Source of the DNA: Gymnogyps californianus
Taxonomy: Eukaryota; Chordata; Aves; Accipitriformes; Cathartidae
Length of the DNA: 64,000 nt
NCBI RefSeq assembly: GCF_018139145.2
Contig: NC_059471.1
Coordinates: 214,911,494-214,975,493 of the forward strand
Direction of reading: 5' to 3'
The position numbers were made by a program, and so were the translations under genes. Of this stretch, positions 12,042 through 24,449 are shown in pieces. A model generated the notes under the pieces. That model did not search any database. It was not told the DNA's origin and was given only the letters and a program-made list of their open reading frames with translations. How positions within the stretch are numbered: the first letter of the stretch is position 1; each line of letters starts with the position of its first letter.

Positions 12042-15000
12042 TCTTCTTTATTTATATTTTCTTCCTTCCTCTTCTTCCTCCTTATTTTAGAAGGAAACGG
12101 ACATATTTGGGCAAAGCCCGGCAGAAACCAGCGTCATTTGGAGGCAGGCACTGCAGAAAGAAGGAAGTTCTTGCGATTTCGGAGCTTTTAACCCTTCGCT
12201 TCCCGGAGACAGCAGGGCTGGGAGAGAGGTGACAGGGACAGGAGAAGGAGCTGACGGGCTTAGAAAGGGATGGAAGGCACTGGGAACTGGTTTTGGGTTT
12301 GGTTTGTGGTGGTTTTTCTCCTGGTAGGATCAGTACAGAAGCGAGTGTAATGGATGTGAGTGGGATAATGGGGTTTTGGCCTCCCACATCACCTCTGCCA
12401 ATCTTCTGCGCTCAGTGGAGCACCCATTTCATCTTCTTTGTGGTGGCACTGGGCCAAGCTGGGAAAACTCAACTGCTTCCAACACCAGGGAGCCAGAAAC
12501 TCAGATCCCCCTGCTTAGCATCTCCCGTCTGCCCTTGCAGAGGCTGGACCATCCAAGGCTGAGGCAATTGGAGGTTCAAATCCTGCTGTGCTAAGCCCCA
12601 TGCTGAGGATGTGCAAATCCCCCTCTCCTGGGATCGCAGCAGAGACAGCCGGCACGGGGCTGGGATGAGCCGTGAGCTGAGCCTAGAGTTTTGGAGTGCA
12701 ATCAGGTCTGTGTGGCTTCATCTCTCCCATTCAACCTGCAGCTCAGGTTGCAGCAGGAGGCGAAGGTGGAGCATTATCACCTGGGAGAGCTGTTTATTTT
12801 TATTGTGGTTCCTTTACTGCCCTCCCTGGAGGTAGAAAGAGGCATTGGCTTGGAGCTAGTTCAAGAGAAACTCCTTAAGCTACTCAGGGCTGGACACCGT
12901 CCTTCCGTCTTGGTGGTTAACGGTGATACCATGAGCTCTCTGCTGTGTCTTCGCTCCCTGCAGAACTGTTCCTACCTCCTGGAGTCACCAAGACCTTCCT
13001 CCAACCATCCCTGTGTCGGTGGCCGTGGTGGTATAAAGCCTCCCTGCCAATCTATGGCAGGCTCCAGCCCCATTCAGACCACCATGGTGCTCAAGCTCTT
13101 CATCCGCTCCAGTGCAGAGTCTGCCAGATTTGGCTTAAACCCTCCCTGGAGAAACCTGTTTAAGCCAGTGGGTGAGGAGGACTCCAAAAAATGTCCCCTG
13201 GGCTCTGGCAGGAAAGCTGTAACTCTAGAAGGGATGGCAGGGACGTCAATGTCTTACATGGCATTGCTGCCTCTGCCCTGCTCTGGGAGTGATGGCTGCT
13301 GCATGTGGAGATGTCCTTGAGCCTCAGCACTGTGTGAGGGACAAAAGCATAGAAGATTTGGTGGCATGCGCTGCTGGGCTTCCTTCCAGCAACTGGAACC
13401 ACTTACAGCAGCTGGTTTCTTCCCTGCCCCCAGAGAACATGGCAGGACAGGCTGGGACTGGGTCTCTGCCCAGGCAAATGGAGCAGGCAAACATTTTCTT
13501 GGGGAAAAATCATCCAAAAATGGAATTTCCCAGGACATTTAGCAACCCTAAAGGGCCACAGGCTGGGAAAATTCAAGGCAGCTGGGCTAGACGTCCACGT
13601 GCCGCTGCCAGACATAGCCCAGCAGGTAAAGGAGAATCCTTCTTTGCTCCACGTGGCCCAACACCCACGTGCAAGAGAAGGACACCCCAGCCATGCCCGA
13701 GGCCAGGGCAGCATGACAGCAACCTGCCTTTCATTGCATTTTCCAGCAGCAGCAGCAGCCGGCGCTTTCTGGAGGCAGTTCAACAAGCCCCAATGCTACT
13801 CCACGGCCTGCGAAGCCCCTCTTGTGTCCTTCAAGCTCCTTCCACCCCTTGCTGGAGGCTGCTGAGCCCCGCTCCGTGCACAGGCTCTTGCTCTGCACGG
13901 CCCTGGCTGCTCCTTGCAGCCATCTCAGCACAGCTCGTGGCTGAGCAACAGGGAGCAACTAAAGGGAGAGGGAGGAGAGCCCGGCACTGCCCCGGCTTGC
14001 TCGGGGAGCCCAAGCGAGCAGGGCTGCGCCCAAGTACCAGCATCTACCCATGATGGTCCTTGTGCAGGATCTGGCCCCAGGCAGGCACAGGGCCGGCATC
14101 TCCTGTGAGGGTTGGCAGCTTGACCTAATGCTGCGTCTCCAGGTGTTCTGGATCCACAGGGCATCGTGGAGGACACGCTGTCATCTTGCTGTTAAAACTT
14201 TTTTCCCCCCCGAATTGTTGGACTCGTTCCCTGTCTGCCACCCAGGAGCTCTGCTGATCCACCCGCAGCAGGAACAAGAGCCCAACTCTAACCCGGTGCT
14301 GTACGCTGGGAAACGAGTGATGTTCCTTGAAGTGATGAGCTTCCAAAGCTCTGTAAAACAGAAAACCAGATTTTTACAGGTTTATTGCCCAGGATAAATG
14401 CAGATCAGCAGTTCATCTCTGGAAGAATATTTCCAGCACATGAGTCCAGGGCTTGGCAAAAGAAACATGATGCGATATACTCAGGGTTAGACCCAATAAT
14501 GAACTTGGGCATCGTGTCCATCAAAATCCATGTTTGGATGCTCACGTCCAAATTTATTGTCCATAACATGCTGCTCGGTGCCTGCTCAGCTTGGAAGGTG
14601 CCTAACTCTTCGGTTGTTTTTTTTCTGCAACATTGATCTTTCCTGGACACTCTCAGTTCAGCTCCAAAAACTTCCCAGTAGGAGCATCTCAGAGCATCGT
14701 AGGTGCGATCAGGTCCTGTATTAGAGGCTGGTGGTTAAGGTCCCCGCTAAGGTGCTTCCATCACCCGGTCAGGGAGGCAGAGAGGCTTTGCCACCTCCTT
14801 GGATGAAATGGTGCAAAGGCTTAAATAACCCCTGGGCGAGCACCCAGCCTCAGGGCAGCCGAGCGGATGGAGGGCTGCTCCTGATGCTCCAGGAGCATTT
14901 CGGGATTTAAGAGGTGCCCGTTCAGCAGCGAAGCACCTACTTCTCCCCTGCATCCCAGGGGCAAAACCAAGGCCATTCACCCAGGACCCAGCTGCTCGTC

Positions 15001-18000
15001 AAGGGAAGAGGCTTACAAGTTACATCCTCCATTGAATCTGGTCCCCGGGAAATCACCTTAAAGTGAATAACGTGTCTGGTTGAGAATTGGGATTTGCTCC
15101 GGTCGCTCTGTGCATTGGCCTAGAAAGATCTCAGATGGGACCATCCTTGGTCTCCACACATCTGCTTTCTGTTTTCCCCATGGGCAATTTCTAGAAAGCA
15201 GCTTCCAAGCTCCAACCAAGGCCATGGTAGGAGTTGGAGCACCTTATTGCCTCGTTCCCTATATTAGATACTATTGTTATTCACCCACAGAAAGCACCTC
15301 GGGCATCTCAGTGGTGCCAGGCAGTTTAAATAAACAGGGAAGCCTTCAAACATAGTCTGGGCATTTCTAGTGCACTAGGATCTTCACCCCTTACTCACTG
15401 TTCAACAGCATTTCTGTCTGGGATCTAAAAAGGGCAACATAAAAGCAATAACGATAATAATTAAAAAAGAAGAACTCTGAGAAGCAAGCTGGTCCCAAAA
15501 CCAGGTTTAGATTAAACTAAACAGAATACGGTCCAGGACGGTGAAATGAGGACATCTCTCCTCTTGGCAGAGCACAAACGCCGGGCTGCACGGTCAGAGA
15601 GGGTGGCGGGTGGCTCAGCATCACTTGAGGTTTTCGGAACAGGTTGGGCAAACATACTAGGAACGGTGTTAGCCAGTACTGATCCTGCCCCGGGGCTGAG
15701 GGATGGTCCAGATGGCTTCTCGAGATCTTCCCAAGTGCTGGTTTCTGTGGGAGAGGCACTCGGAGCAGCAACGTTTGCCAGCACCTTTCCCAGCCGTGTC
15801 CTGTAGGAAGCTGTCTCCGAAGGAAACAAAAGCATAATTTAATGACCATTAATATTTTAGGGGGGTTGTTCAGTTAGAACTGACCCAGCAGTGGGTCCTT
15901 TTATCTTTCTCCCAGGTTTAAAACCCGTATTTGGCTGAGATGCTGTGACTGCAGCCCTCAGCTTCATCCTTAACCCCAGAAAAACCCTCTTTGGCCACGA
16001 TGGAGGTGAAGATTTAACTTGCCTTCCCCACCTCGCACCGAATCAATAGGCGTGCACAACCAGGCTTCGTATCAAGGGGCCCGGGAGATAAGCGAAGCTG
16101 CTCAGCATTTCTGCACATACCTAAGGGAAGCAGAGACATCTTTACCTATACAGGGAGGAATAGATCTTCATATCAGCGATTGCCCAGCCAGGAAACTGGC
16201 CTCCCTTTCCAGTTAGCGGTACGGTAAGGTAATGGGTGGTAAGCAGTCTGTGAGACAGGGATGTCCGTGCTTTTCTTGGGCTGGAGCCACACAGTTGTTT
16301 CAGCCCGAGAATCAGTCACAGGGATCTCCCTCACTACTAGGGTTGTACTCTACAAGCAAAAAATAATGCAAACAGCTCATTTAAAATATTTATAACATTT
16401 TGAACAGCTTGCGTGGCACAAACCCAAGAAAGACGAGGGTGCTCGTAATTGCTGGCGCTGGGTATATTGTGGGACGCGCTTACACGATCGATCTGGCTTG
16501 CATAATCCTATTTTGTCCTTTTATAAGATGTTTGAGAGCTCAGGCAGGCTCTTAGCCTCACCCCCTGGGTTACACATCGCTTGAAGATGCTGCTTCCCCG
16601 GGCAGCATCAGGCCCCTTATCCCACCGCTCAGCTCTTTTCTTGCTGAGCTGCTGCTGTTACGCCTAAGCCAATCTCTCAAGGTTGCACTTCAGTGACCAG
16701 TCACTGACCACCAGCGAGTTCTTTATAGCCCCGAGGCTTCCGTTTTCAGCCCATCCCCACGTTTTCAAGGCCTTTGCTAATCCTCCCACACTCCAGCAGC
16801 CAGAGACACCTGGTACCCAGCTCCCTTTCACAGAGCGAGCTCTCCCCACGCATCGATCGTCAGCCTGACGCTTCAGCCTTGCAAATTTAGCAGAAGGGAA
16901 AGTTGCGAAGAGGCTCGTGGCCTCTTGCCAGCAATGGCAATGCCGTTTCTGCTGGGAGAGCGGGCAGCACAACCAGGTCATCAGGGCTTAAGATGCAGCA
17001 GGGACTGGGAAGGACGAGCTTCTGGAAACTTTCCAGCCAACCCCCACGTGCACTGCAGCCTGACCTAGACAGATTACTTTTTGCTAACCTCTGGTATTAG
17101 AGCTGGCATCTTCATATCACAAAGATTAGGTGCTCTATAAAGGTGCCGAGATAAGATTGGATTAGAGAGATGCAGGTCAAAGACTTAGGACCGGGTACTC
17201 TTGGTCCCTTGCACAGCTCCGGATCCTGGTCTCCCGTTTTGCACACAGTCATCAGCTTTTGGGTTTTGGAGAGAAAGGTCCCGGTAAGGAACCAGACAGC
17301 ATTTCCCAGGAGTGATTTGCATGCAGTAATTACTGCAGCAGCACCACTCTCTGTCAGATACATACCTTGGTGGCTTTTCTGCAGCTGCCTGCTCAAGCAG
17401 GTTTTTAAATGTGATTTTGCTCTTCCCATGCAGGAACCTGAGCCTCCCCTCTCCATTGAGTTCCATGGCTTTGAACTGCTACCACACCCGGCACCGAAGA
17501 GAAATTGTCACATTTGGAGAAACATCTCCATCCTTCTTCTGATGCATCCAGAGCGACAAATAATCAATTCTGTTTCACGCAGTCCAGGCTTGGTGAGGCA
17601 AATCCTTGCCATGCGGTTAAATTCTTTTTTTTTTTTCTTTCCTCCTTAAATAAGGGGAAAAAAAAAGTATGTATTGATTTTATGATGCCAACGTCATTAT
17701 TTTTTAATATAAAAACTGATAGTAGCCTCAAGTTCCGAGGCTTTTACGTTCCCCAAGCTTTGCCTGCAGAAATGCTGCAGCAAAAACAAAGACCATTAGG
17801 CTTTGCCCATGAATACAGCAAGCTGCTGGACAGAAATAAAACTAAGCAAAACACTTTGAAATTATCAGGTAGAAAGCGAAGTGAAGAAAGGGGGAGGAAA
17901 TACCTGAATAGCACTGTGATGGCTGGCCATATTTTCAGGACTTACTGGATTTCCTTATTAGCCCTAAATTCCCAGCTTCCTCGGAAGAGCTGAACCCTTG

Positions 18001-21000
18001 CAGGTGAATGTGATACTTTTGGGACTGTATCTGCAGAAGCAACTGTGTTGTGTTATACGGGGTGACGTGCAGAGCTTTAACCGGTGTGGTACAGGGAGGT
18101 GGTCTTCCTCTGAAATGTGTGCTTGAAGCAAACACCCGAATCCTGGTTTGAGTATACTTCATTTCCATATGATTACTTCCCCAGAAAGGTCTTTAAATTT
18201 TGCTGGGTGACTGCATCACCCTCTCCTACAGAGAGGGAAGGAGAGTCATCGGGAATTGCTCCAGCCCATATCCTCTCCCAGTGACGACCCTGCATCGCTA
18301 CAATTGCGGAAACCCAGCACTTCCCTGAAGTGCCTCAAATGACACAAAACCCACCGGTTTTCTCTTCCCCATCCTTGCAAGAGGAGCGGGTGCTGGAGGA
18401 GCTTTGTGTGTTTTACTAGAGTATCATTTGAGTTTTGGTTCACAGTTGCCATACAAGTTCAAAGCAGCGAAGTCCGAAAAAGCCACCCAGCTTTCTGCAC
18501 GCGGCAAAAGGCGGAGAAATCTGTGATGAGTTGAAGACCTTTGTCTTGGCAGGACCACATGGATTCCTGAGCTGTTGACTTGCTGCAAGCTCTCAAGTGG
18601 AGGCTAGAGATCACACCTTACAGACTGGGAGAGGAAGAACAACTCAAGGGCTATGAAGTGGTAAGATGCTTAAAAACTGCTTTGGAAAAAAAACCACATT
18701 CTTCCTACAGGAGCAATAAGAAGCAGGAGAGAAGCAAGGAAAGGGTTAGTCATCTTCCTGGGAAAGATCCTGTTTTCCATATAGCTGAGGTTGCCTTGGG
18801 CTTTAAGCATGTGCCACTTAAAGCATCCTCGCAAAATCTCCAGCGCCTGCTTTAGCCATCCCCAGCGTTAGCTGGTTGATCTTGCAAACCGAATGCAGTG
18901 CTGGAGAGAGCACGCCACAACTGCTGGGAGATGGGCAGGCAAGCACCAGCCCTCAGGCTTGCCCGGGCAGGGCAGCAGGGCGTCCTGCACAGGAGGCACG
19001 GTCCGGTGGAGCAGAGCTTCGGTTCCCTGTCCCCTGCTGCTCACATCTACGGGGCTGAAAGCTCAGGGTGTATTAACGCTCTTTGGACATAGGACATAAG
19101 GCTGTGCTCTTACATTTCTATACTAACAAGAATGAAACGCGTCACGAATCCCTGTACTTTGGGATTTCCCTATTTCCTGATGCTAAAAAGGAAAGGAAAA
19201 GAAAGAAAATGCCGTAAAGCTGCAATCATGAGCTCAGCAGGGATCAGAAATCAGAGAAAGCAGATATGAGAGGAAAAATCTGCAGAAGTACACACGCTAT
19301 CCCTTCTCCAGTTAACTGCAATGTTTTCTTTGGCTTTCAGGTCTCTGCTCTTCCATTGCAGCTTTTCCACCTCAATGTCCATTTTTCCCCCCATTCAGGT
19401 AGGACTTTGTTGACTGATATGGAAAGCTGTGGGTTTGCTCCTGTGTGCAGAAAGCCACGAGCAGTGCCCAGCCCCACCTGACACAGACAGACAGCAAGAT
19501 CACTAAAGGAGCACAGCTCACTACAGGACCACATTTATATTTATTGTCCGCTAATTGCATAATTCAGGGTAAGCTATCAAGCACAGGCATACGGACAGGG
19601 ACTTTGTCATCCATTTCTCTCTCTTAAGGAACATAAAAGTGGAAGACTTTAGGTTTGCGCACCTTTTTTCCCAGCAGTTAAAAGTCCTGCAGACTTTACT
19701 GCATTTTCTCCTCCTTGCCACTAACTTGCTGAGTTGCATCTCAAGTGACACAAAAGATTTTTTTGCAGTAAATAGGAGGTAAAATCACCTTGGACATTCA
19801 AGGCAAGCAGCACATCTAACCCACTGACCTGCAGAAAGAGAAAGGCGAACTTACCAACCTAAGTGCTCGTTTAAAGAAAGTTTCAGAGTTCACAGATCCT
19901 TCGGTGAGGAGGAGAAAGGAGCAGTTACTCATTTGTTGCTCCTGACACAAGACATGAATATCTATGATTATGTCTAGAGCTGCCCAGGGGTTAAGGCCCG
20001 TAGGCTCTGGAGCTGGCTGACTTCATAAGCAACTCATATAATTGCCAGTTCTTGCATCCTTGAAAAACCCTGTCATCCTCTATGAGGCATGAAATGTCAC
20101 TGCAGTCCTTTGAGGAAAAGGTTCATTTTCAAGCTCACTCTGCAAATGCGTAAGAGGCACAGATGAGACGCTTCCCGCAAGATCTGTCTCCTCTCACACA
20201 CAGACCAGTTATTCAATCAACAAACTCATGCACTACTCTGAGCACCAGCAACTCCTACCTCCTTAGCTCAAACAGTTGCTTCTCCAGAACACCACAGCAA
20301 GCCAACATTCAGAAAAAGGACAAGCAGGTGTATTTATCCACTCAACTACATCGCAGGTAAAAAACATCTGCCTGAAATGCGGGTTTGGGCCAAAGGAGGG
20401 CACAGATGGGGTTCACATATTAAACACCCAGTCGAGTATCATGTGTCCCTCCAGGAGCTGCCTGATCATCTCCAGCTGGACTTCACAAAAGTCCCTTCTA
20501 CAGCCGTAACCAGAAGTCGGCGGTGGTGCGTGAGCAATGCTCTGCAGGAATTGCTTTGTTCTTCCATCATCAGACAGCACCAGGCTCGCTCGTGACTGGT
20601 CCCGCAATATGAATCAACAGCGGTTGATATCCCGCAATATCAATCAGAATATTCATGTTTTAAGATAAGCTCTCCCAAAAAGGTCTGGATCTGGTGTACA
20701 GGATTCAAGAGAAACCAGTGCTGGAGTCTTGGACAGCAGAAGCCTCTATTCACAGAGCAGATACAAGGACCAGTCTGTATTTCTGCTGTCTTGTAGTCTC
20801 CATCATACTCTGGAGGAACGTGCTGTAAGGAGTCAGTTACCTGCTGCCCACCAGTGCCTCCCTGTCGATGGGTTTAGTTCAGTGCTAACCTCAAAGCCTT
20901 CACGTTTCTGAAAATCCATAAGGGGTTTCAAAGGAGAGCGCAGGCCCTGAGGACATGAGAAAAGAAAATGAAGTTTCACATAAGCCAAACTGATCAGATG

Positions 21001-21800
21001 ATAAAGGCTCTGGGATTGCTCTTTAACTGCTGTGCAGCTAGAATAACATCTTCAGCATCACCGGGCAAGAGGGAAGTCCTTTATTAGAAGTCTTGCCTAT
21101 AGGACACACCAAAAAAATTCCCAAGCCCAGCTGCTACTCTCAAACCCATCTATGAAAAACCCACCTCTTCCACAGCTCAGCAGAGCAGAAAGCCAAATCT
21201 CCTGGCTGACAGATCCAGAATTTCACGAAAGCTCAATTCTTTCCTCTGGCACAGGGGTGAAGCCCAAACTCAGGTGCTGGCTGCCACCAAGCAGCAGCCG
21301 GGGTTTGGCCAGCGAGTGGATCTAGAAGTGGTGGTGCAACAACTCACCACGATGCCTGTCTCTCTTGAAGGGTCTCCTTCCATATAGGAATGCAAATGTA
21401 AGGTTTAGAAATCCAGACAGCACCTGAAAAACCACAGGAGTTTTCAAAGTAGCAAAATAAACCCTCCAGTTGCAGACAGGCTGTATGCCCTCGTTGCTCA
21501 GCTGACAGCAAATTAACAGACAGTGCAGTGCCAACACAATCAATCCCTATTCCTCTTTCAAGGACAAGTGCCTCATCACCTAAAGGCACTAATTCTCCAA
21601 AGGAGTCAATCATTACCACATAGTACTGCAGTTACTGGTACAGAAAGTGCTTGTAAACAACGTAGTAAGTTCTCCGTGATCACAAGCAGCTCTTGCTTTA
21701 TGGGGAAAAGGAACAGGGTTATAGTCTTGTACCCACTCAGGAACACATTATCAATGCTAGATGCATCTGTAAGCGGCCCTCAGCTGTACGGATGCTCTTG
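12042..21800. other. PFKFB3-RBM17 intergenic region
   Basis: No exon is recognised. Composition falls from GC-rich at the left to AT-richer at the right. A three-fold CACGTG cluster lies at 13.6 kb. A stretch at about 15,512-15,849 is open on both strands but has no known similarity. Poly-T/poly-A runs occur near 17.63 kb. The upstream PFKFB3 alternative promoter known in mammals could lie here but was not found. Confidence 0.55.
13596..13671. promoter_or_regulatory. Cluster of three CACGTG E-box / hypoxia-response-type motifs
   Basis: Perfect CACGTG palindromes occur at 13,596-13,601, 13,650-13,655 and 13,666-13,671, the last two 16 bases apart. Each contains ACGTG, the HIF core, on both strands, and is also a MYC/USF E-box. 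They lie about 1.6 kb upstream of the PFKFB3 TATA box. Mammalian PFKFB3 is known to be induced by HIF-1 through sites a little over 1 kb upstream of its start. Orthology of this cluster is an inference. Confidence 0.4.
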
Positions 21801-21828
21801 CTCTTTTCCAATTTTTAGAGAATTTTCA

Positions 21829-22450
21829 TTTATTTCTAAGATTCTGGAGCAGCTAGTGCTGGAAACTGTTTTCATGAAGGACAAGAAAATCATCAGTAGT
21901 AGTCAGCATGGATTCACCAAGGGGAAGTCATGCTTGACCAACCTGATAACCTTCTACGACGAAATGGCTGGCCTAGTAGACAATGAGAGAGCAGCAAATA
22001 TTGTCTACCTGGACTTCAGTAAGGCTTTCAAACATGGTCTCCCACAAGATCCTCCTCATAAAGAAGCTGTTGAAGTACGGGCTGGATGAGCAGACACCGA
22101 GGTAGATTGAAAACTGGCTGGCTGGCCGGTCCCAGAGGGTGGAGATCAGCGGCACGAAGTCTAGTTGGAGGCCAGTAACTAGCGGTGTACTCCAGGGGTC
22201 TGTACTGGGTCCAGTCCTGTTTAACATCTTCATTAACGACCTGGATGACGGGGCAGAGCGTACCCTCAGCACCTCTGCAGATGACACCAACCTGGGAGGA
22301 GTGGCTGATACTCCAGAGGGTCGTGCTGCCACCCAGAGGGACCTCGGCAGGCTGGAGAAATAGGCTGGCAGGAACATCACGAAGCTCAAGAAGTGCCAAG
22401 TCCTGTACCCGGGGAGGAACAACCCCAGGCACGAACATAGGAGTTGATTT
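21829..22450 (+). mobile_element. CR1 LINE fragment, reverse-transcriptase region, broken
   Basis: The plus strand encodes recognisable CR1 ORF2 reverse-transcriptase blocks: HGFTKGKSCLTNL, then VYLDFSKAF, then [21 protein letters not shown] and a catalytic-block relic SADDTNLGG. The first blocks and the later ones are in different frames, so at least one frameshift lies between about 22,030 and 22,139. A stop follows shortly after the last block. Both ends of the element are missing: neither the endonuclease part nor the CR1 3' UTR is attached. It is a dead internal fragment. Confidence 0.9.
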
Positions 22451-22459
22451 AATTTAATA

Positions 22460-24449
22460 TGGGATGAATCTGAGTCTTGCTTGGGGCCTCTTGCAATAAG
22501 TGCTGTAAGGACAGAAAGTACTTCCTCATTAGACTTTTGCTTGCGGAGCAAGAAATATTTAAGAGGTTTAAGAACCTCTTTGAAGCCTTCCATATTTTTC
22601 CTTCTATCCTTATGAAAACTATGTGGGGCTACAATGCACATTTTCTCCTGCACACAAGGGTAAAATATTCCGACACCCTCAGACAAACCTACCACAGGAG
22701 CTGTATTTCAGATAAGCACCTCAAAAGGCAAGCGCTTACACGGACTCCGGCACACAAATTACATCTCCTCCTCCTCAGCTGAATTCGCTTCACAAGCCAA
22801 AGTTCAGGGCTAAGAGCACTTACCATTTTCTGTTGTTAAAATAAAAAGCAACTCCACAAGGAATGTGGGTTTTGGTTGCATAGTTGCAAGTATAGGGCAA
22901 TAAGGAGTAATCCCAATTCTCCAACCAACCTTCTGCATGTCCTTGGGCAAGACACTTTTTGTACCTGCCTCCCTCCCTCTTCGTATGGCTATTCAGACAG
23001 CAAGTTCTTTGGGGCAACAACTCTCACCTTTCATATAATATTGGCAAAGCAAGCTTAGATTTTGACAAGAGTAATGTTAAAATTATGTTCCCTGCGAGCT
23101 CCACCTCATCAGACTTCTTTAGTCTGACACCGAGTAGGCAAGTGGTAAACTGACAGCTGAAATTCAATGTAGGTTAAGAGCGGAGCAGTGCACCTAAGAA
23201 AATACAATCATCATCTACGTACGTAACGGTGGGCTCTGAAATAGCTGTTACCACTCAGAAATCAAATGTTCCCCAACAACTACAAAAGCATGAAGTCAAT
23301 ACTTCCCTACTGCTAAAACAGCAGCCAGTGTTACAAATTAGGAAGAGAAGGCAGCAGCGAATACCACTATGCAAATCCTTGTTCTTAAGACTTCAGGGTT
23401 GAGAACGGACTAGAGACACCTCGTTCAGCTCCGGGCTGACACGTCCTACACGTCCCTCTCAGCTTGCTGTTAGCTTCAGGACACTGCCAAATCTCTCTTA
23501 AGTAGGCATCTAATCTAGATTCCCGGAAGTAATGAACAGTTCATACTTAGCCCGAGAGGAGATTCAGTTATTCAGCACATTAGAGAATCAGAGTATTTAC
23601 ACGGGTACTTAAAACATGGAATTAAAGCTTGAGGAAAACAGGCCTGAAAAATACCAAATGCTTCATCTGAAGCAGTACCACCTATACGGTACTGCCAATA
23701 AGGCAAACGTATCTTAACAGGCCACCATCCTCTTCATTTTCTGTAAAATCATCACCTTTTAAGGCACCACACAAAAAGAGAAACAAAAATATCATTGCTT
23801 CAGACCACAGTTACAAGTATGTACCTTACAGAAAAAGGTGGGCGCACAATTCCAAGTATGCAAAGACAAACAAGTAGAACTTTGTAGCTGCAACAAAGAA
23901 CTCCAAATCAAGTGCTGCTGAGCCTTCTGAGAGGGCGCTGATGGATCACGGAGGGAAAAAAAAGATGGATGTGTAAGCAGGAAGAGCTGGAGATGTTAAA
24001 TAAAAAGTAATTTGAGAAACTACTAGAAATAGAAATAAGTCAGTAACAAGATTCCAGAGGAGCTGGGAAGTAGAGAATTCAGAACCAAATTTTTGAAGGC
24101 ATGCAAGATACAGCCATACCTGAGAAAGCCTGAGCCAACACATCAGCACAGGCTAAGTGGAAGAATGTGCATTTGCAAAAAAAAAATGCTTCCTCCTAAC
24201 TACGTTATCTGGGACAAGTAAGGTCTGACTAAAGACCTCAGTCAGTATGTCTGATCCTTTTCAAGTTTCCACACCTGTGTACGTGTTTGCATTTACTGGG
24301 GCAGCACCTAAAGGACAACTGCTTACAAACCAGGCTCCAATGTTATGTATTTGTGCAGCACCCACCAAAGCAAGTACCCACAAAGAAATCAAACTAAGGC
24401 AATGTAGGTCTGCTAACACTTTAGAAGGAGGTATGCTGTCTTGGTGACC
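22460..24449. other. Intergenic sequence with one CR1 relic
   Basis: Apart from the relic at 23,150-23,280 I see nothing supported here. Base composition is AT-rich and open frames are short. Confidence 0.5.
23150..23280 (+). mobile_element. Ancient CR1 relic
   Basis: The stretch GGGCTCTGAAATAGCTGTTA and the phrase before it (GAAATTCAATGT...GTGCACCTAAGAAAATACAATC) match the CR1 ORF2 3' portion as I know it from old amniote copies. It is short and heavily diverged, so the boundaries are approximate. Confidence 0.6.

Noticed and set aside
11265..12191. Plus-strand open frame of 308 codons
   Set aside because: It runs antisense through the PFKFB3 promoter and exon, is proline-rich from GC content and shares space with open frames in other phases. 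No start context or similarity supports it.
17170..17649. Plus-strand open frame of 159 codons
   Set aside because: No domain, ends in a poly-phenylalanine run from a T tract, and no splice or promoter evidence.
20601..20655. Short direct repeat around CCCGCAATAT
   Set aside because: Two copies of about 16 bases with mismatches; too short and isolated to call a repeat family or CRISPR-like array.
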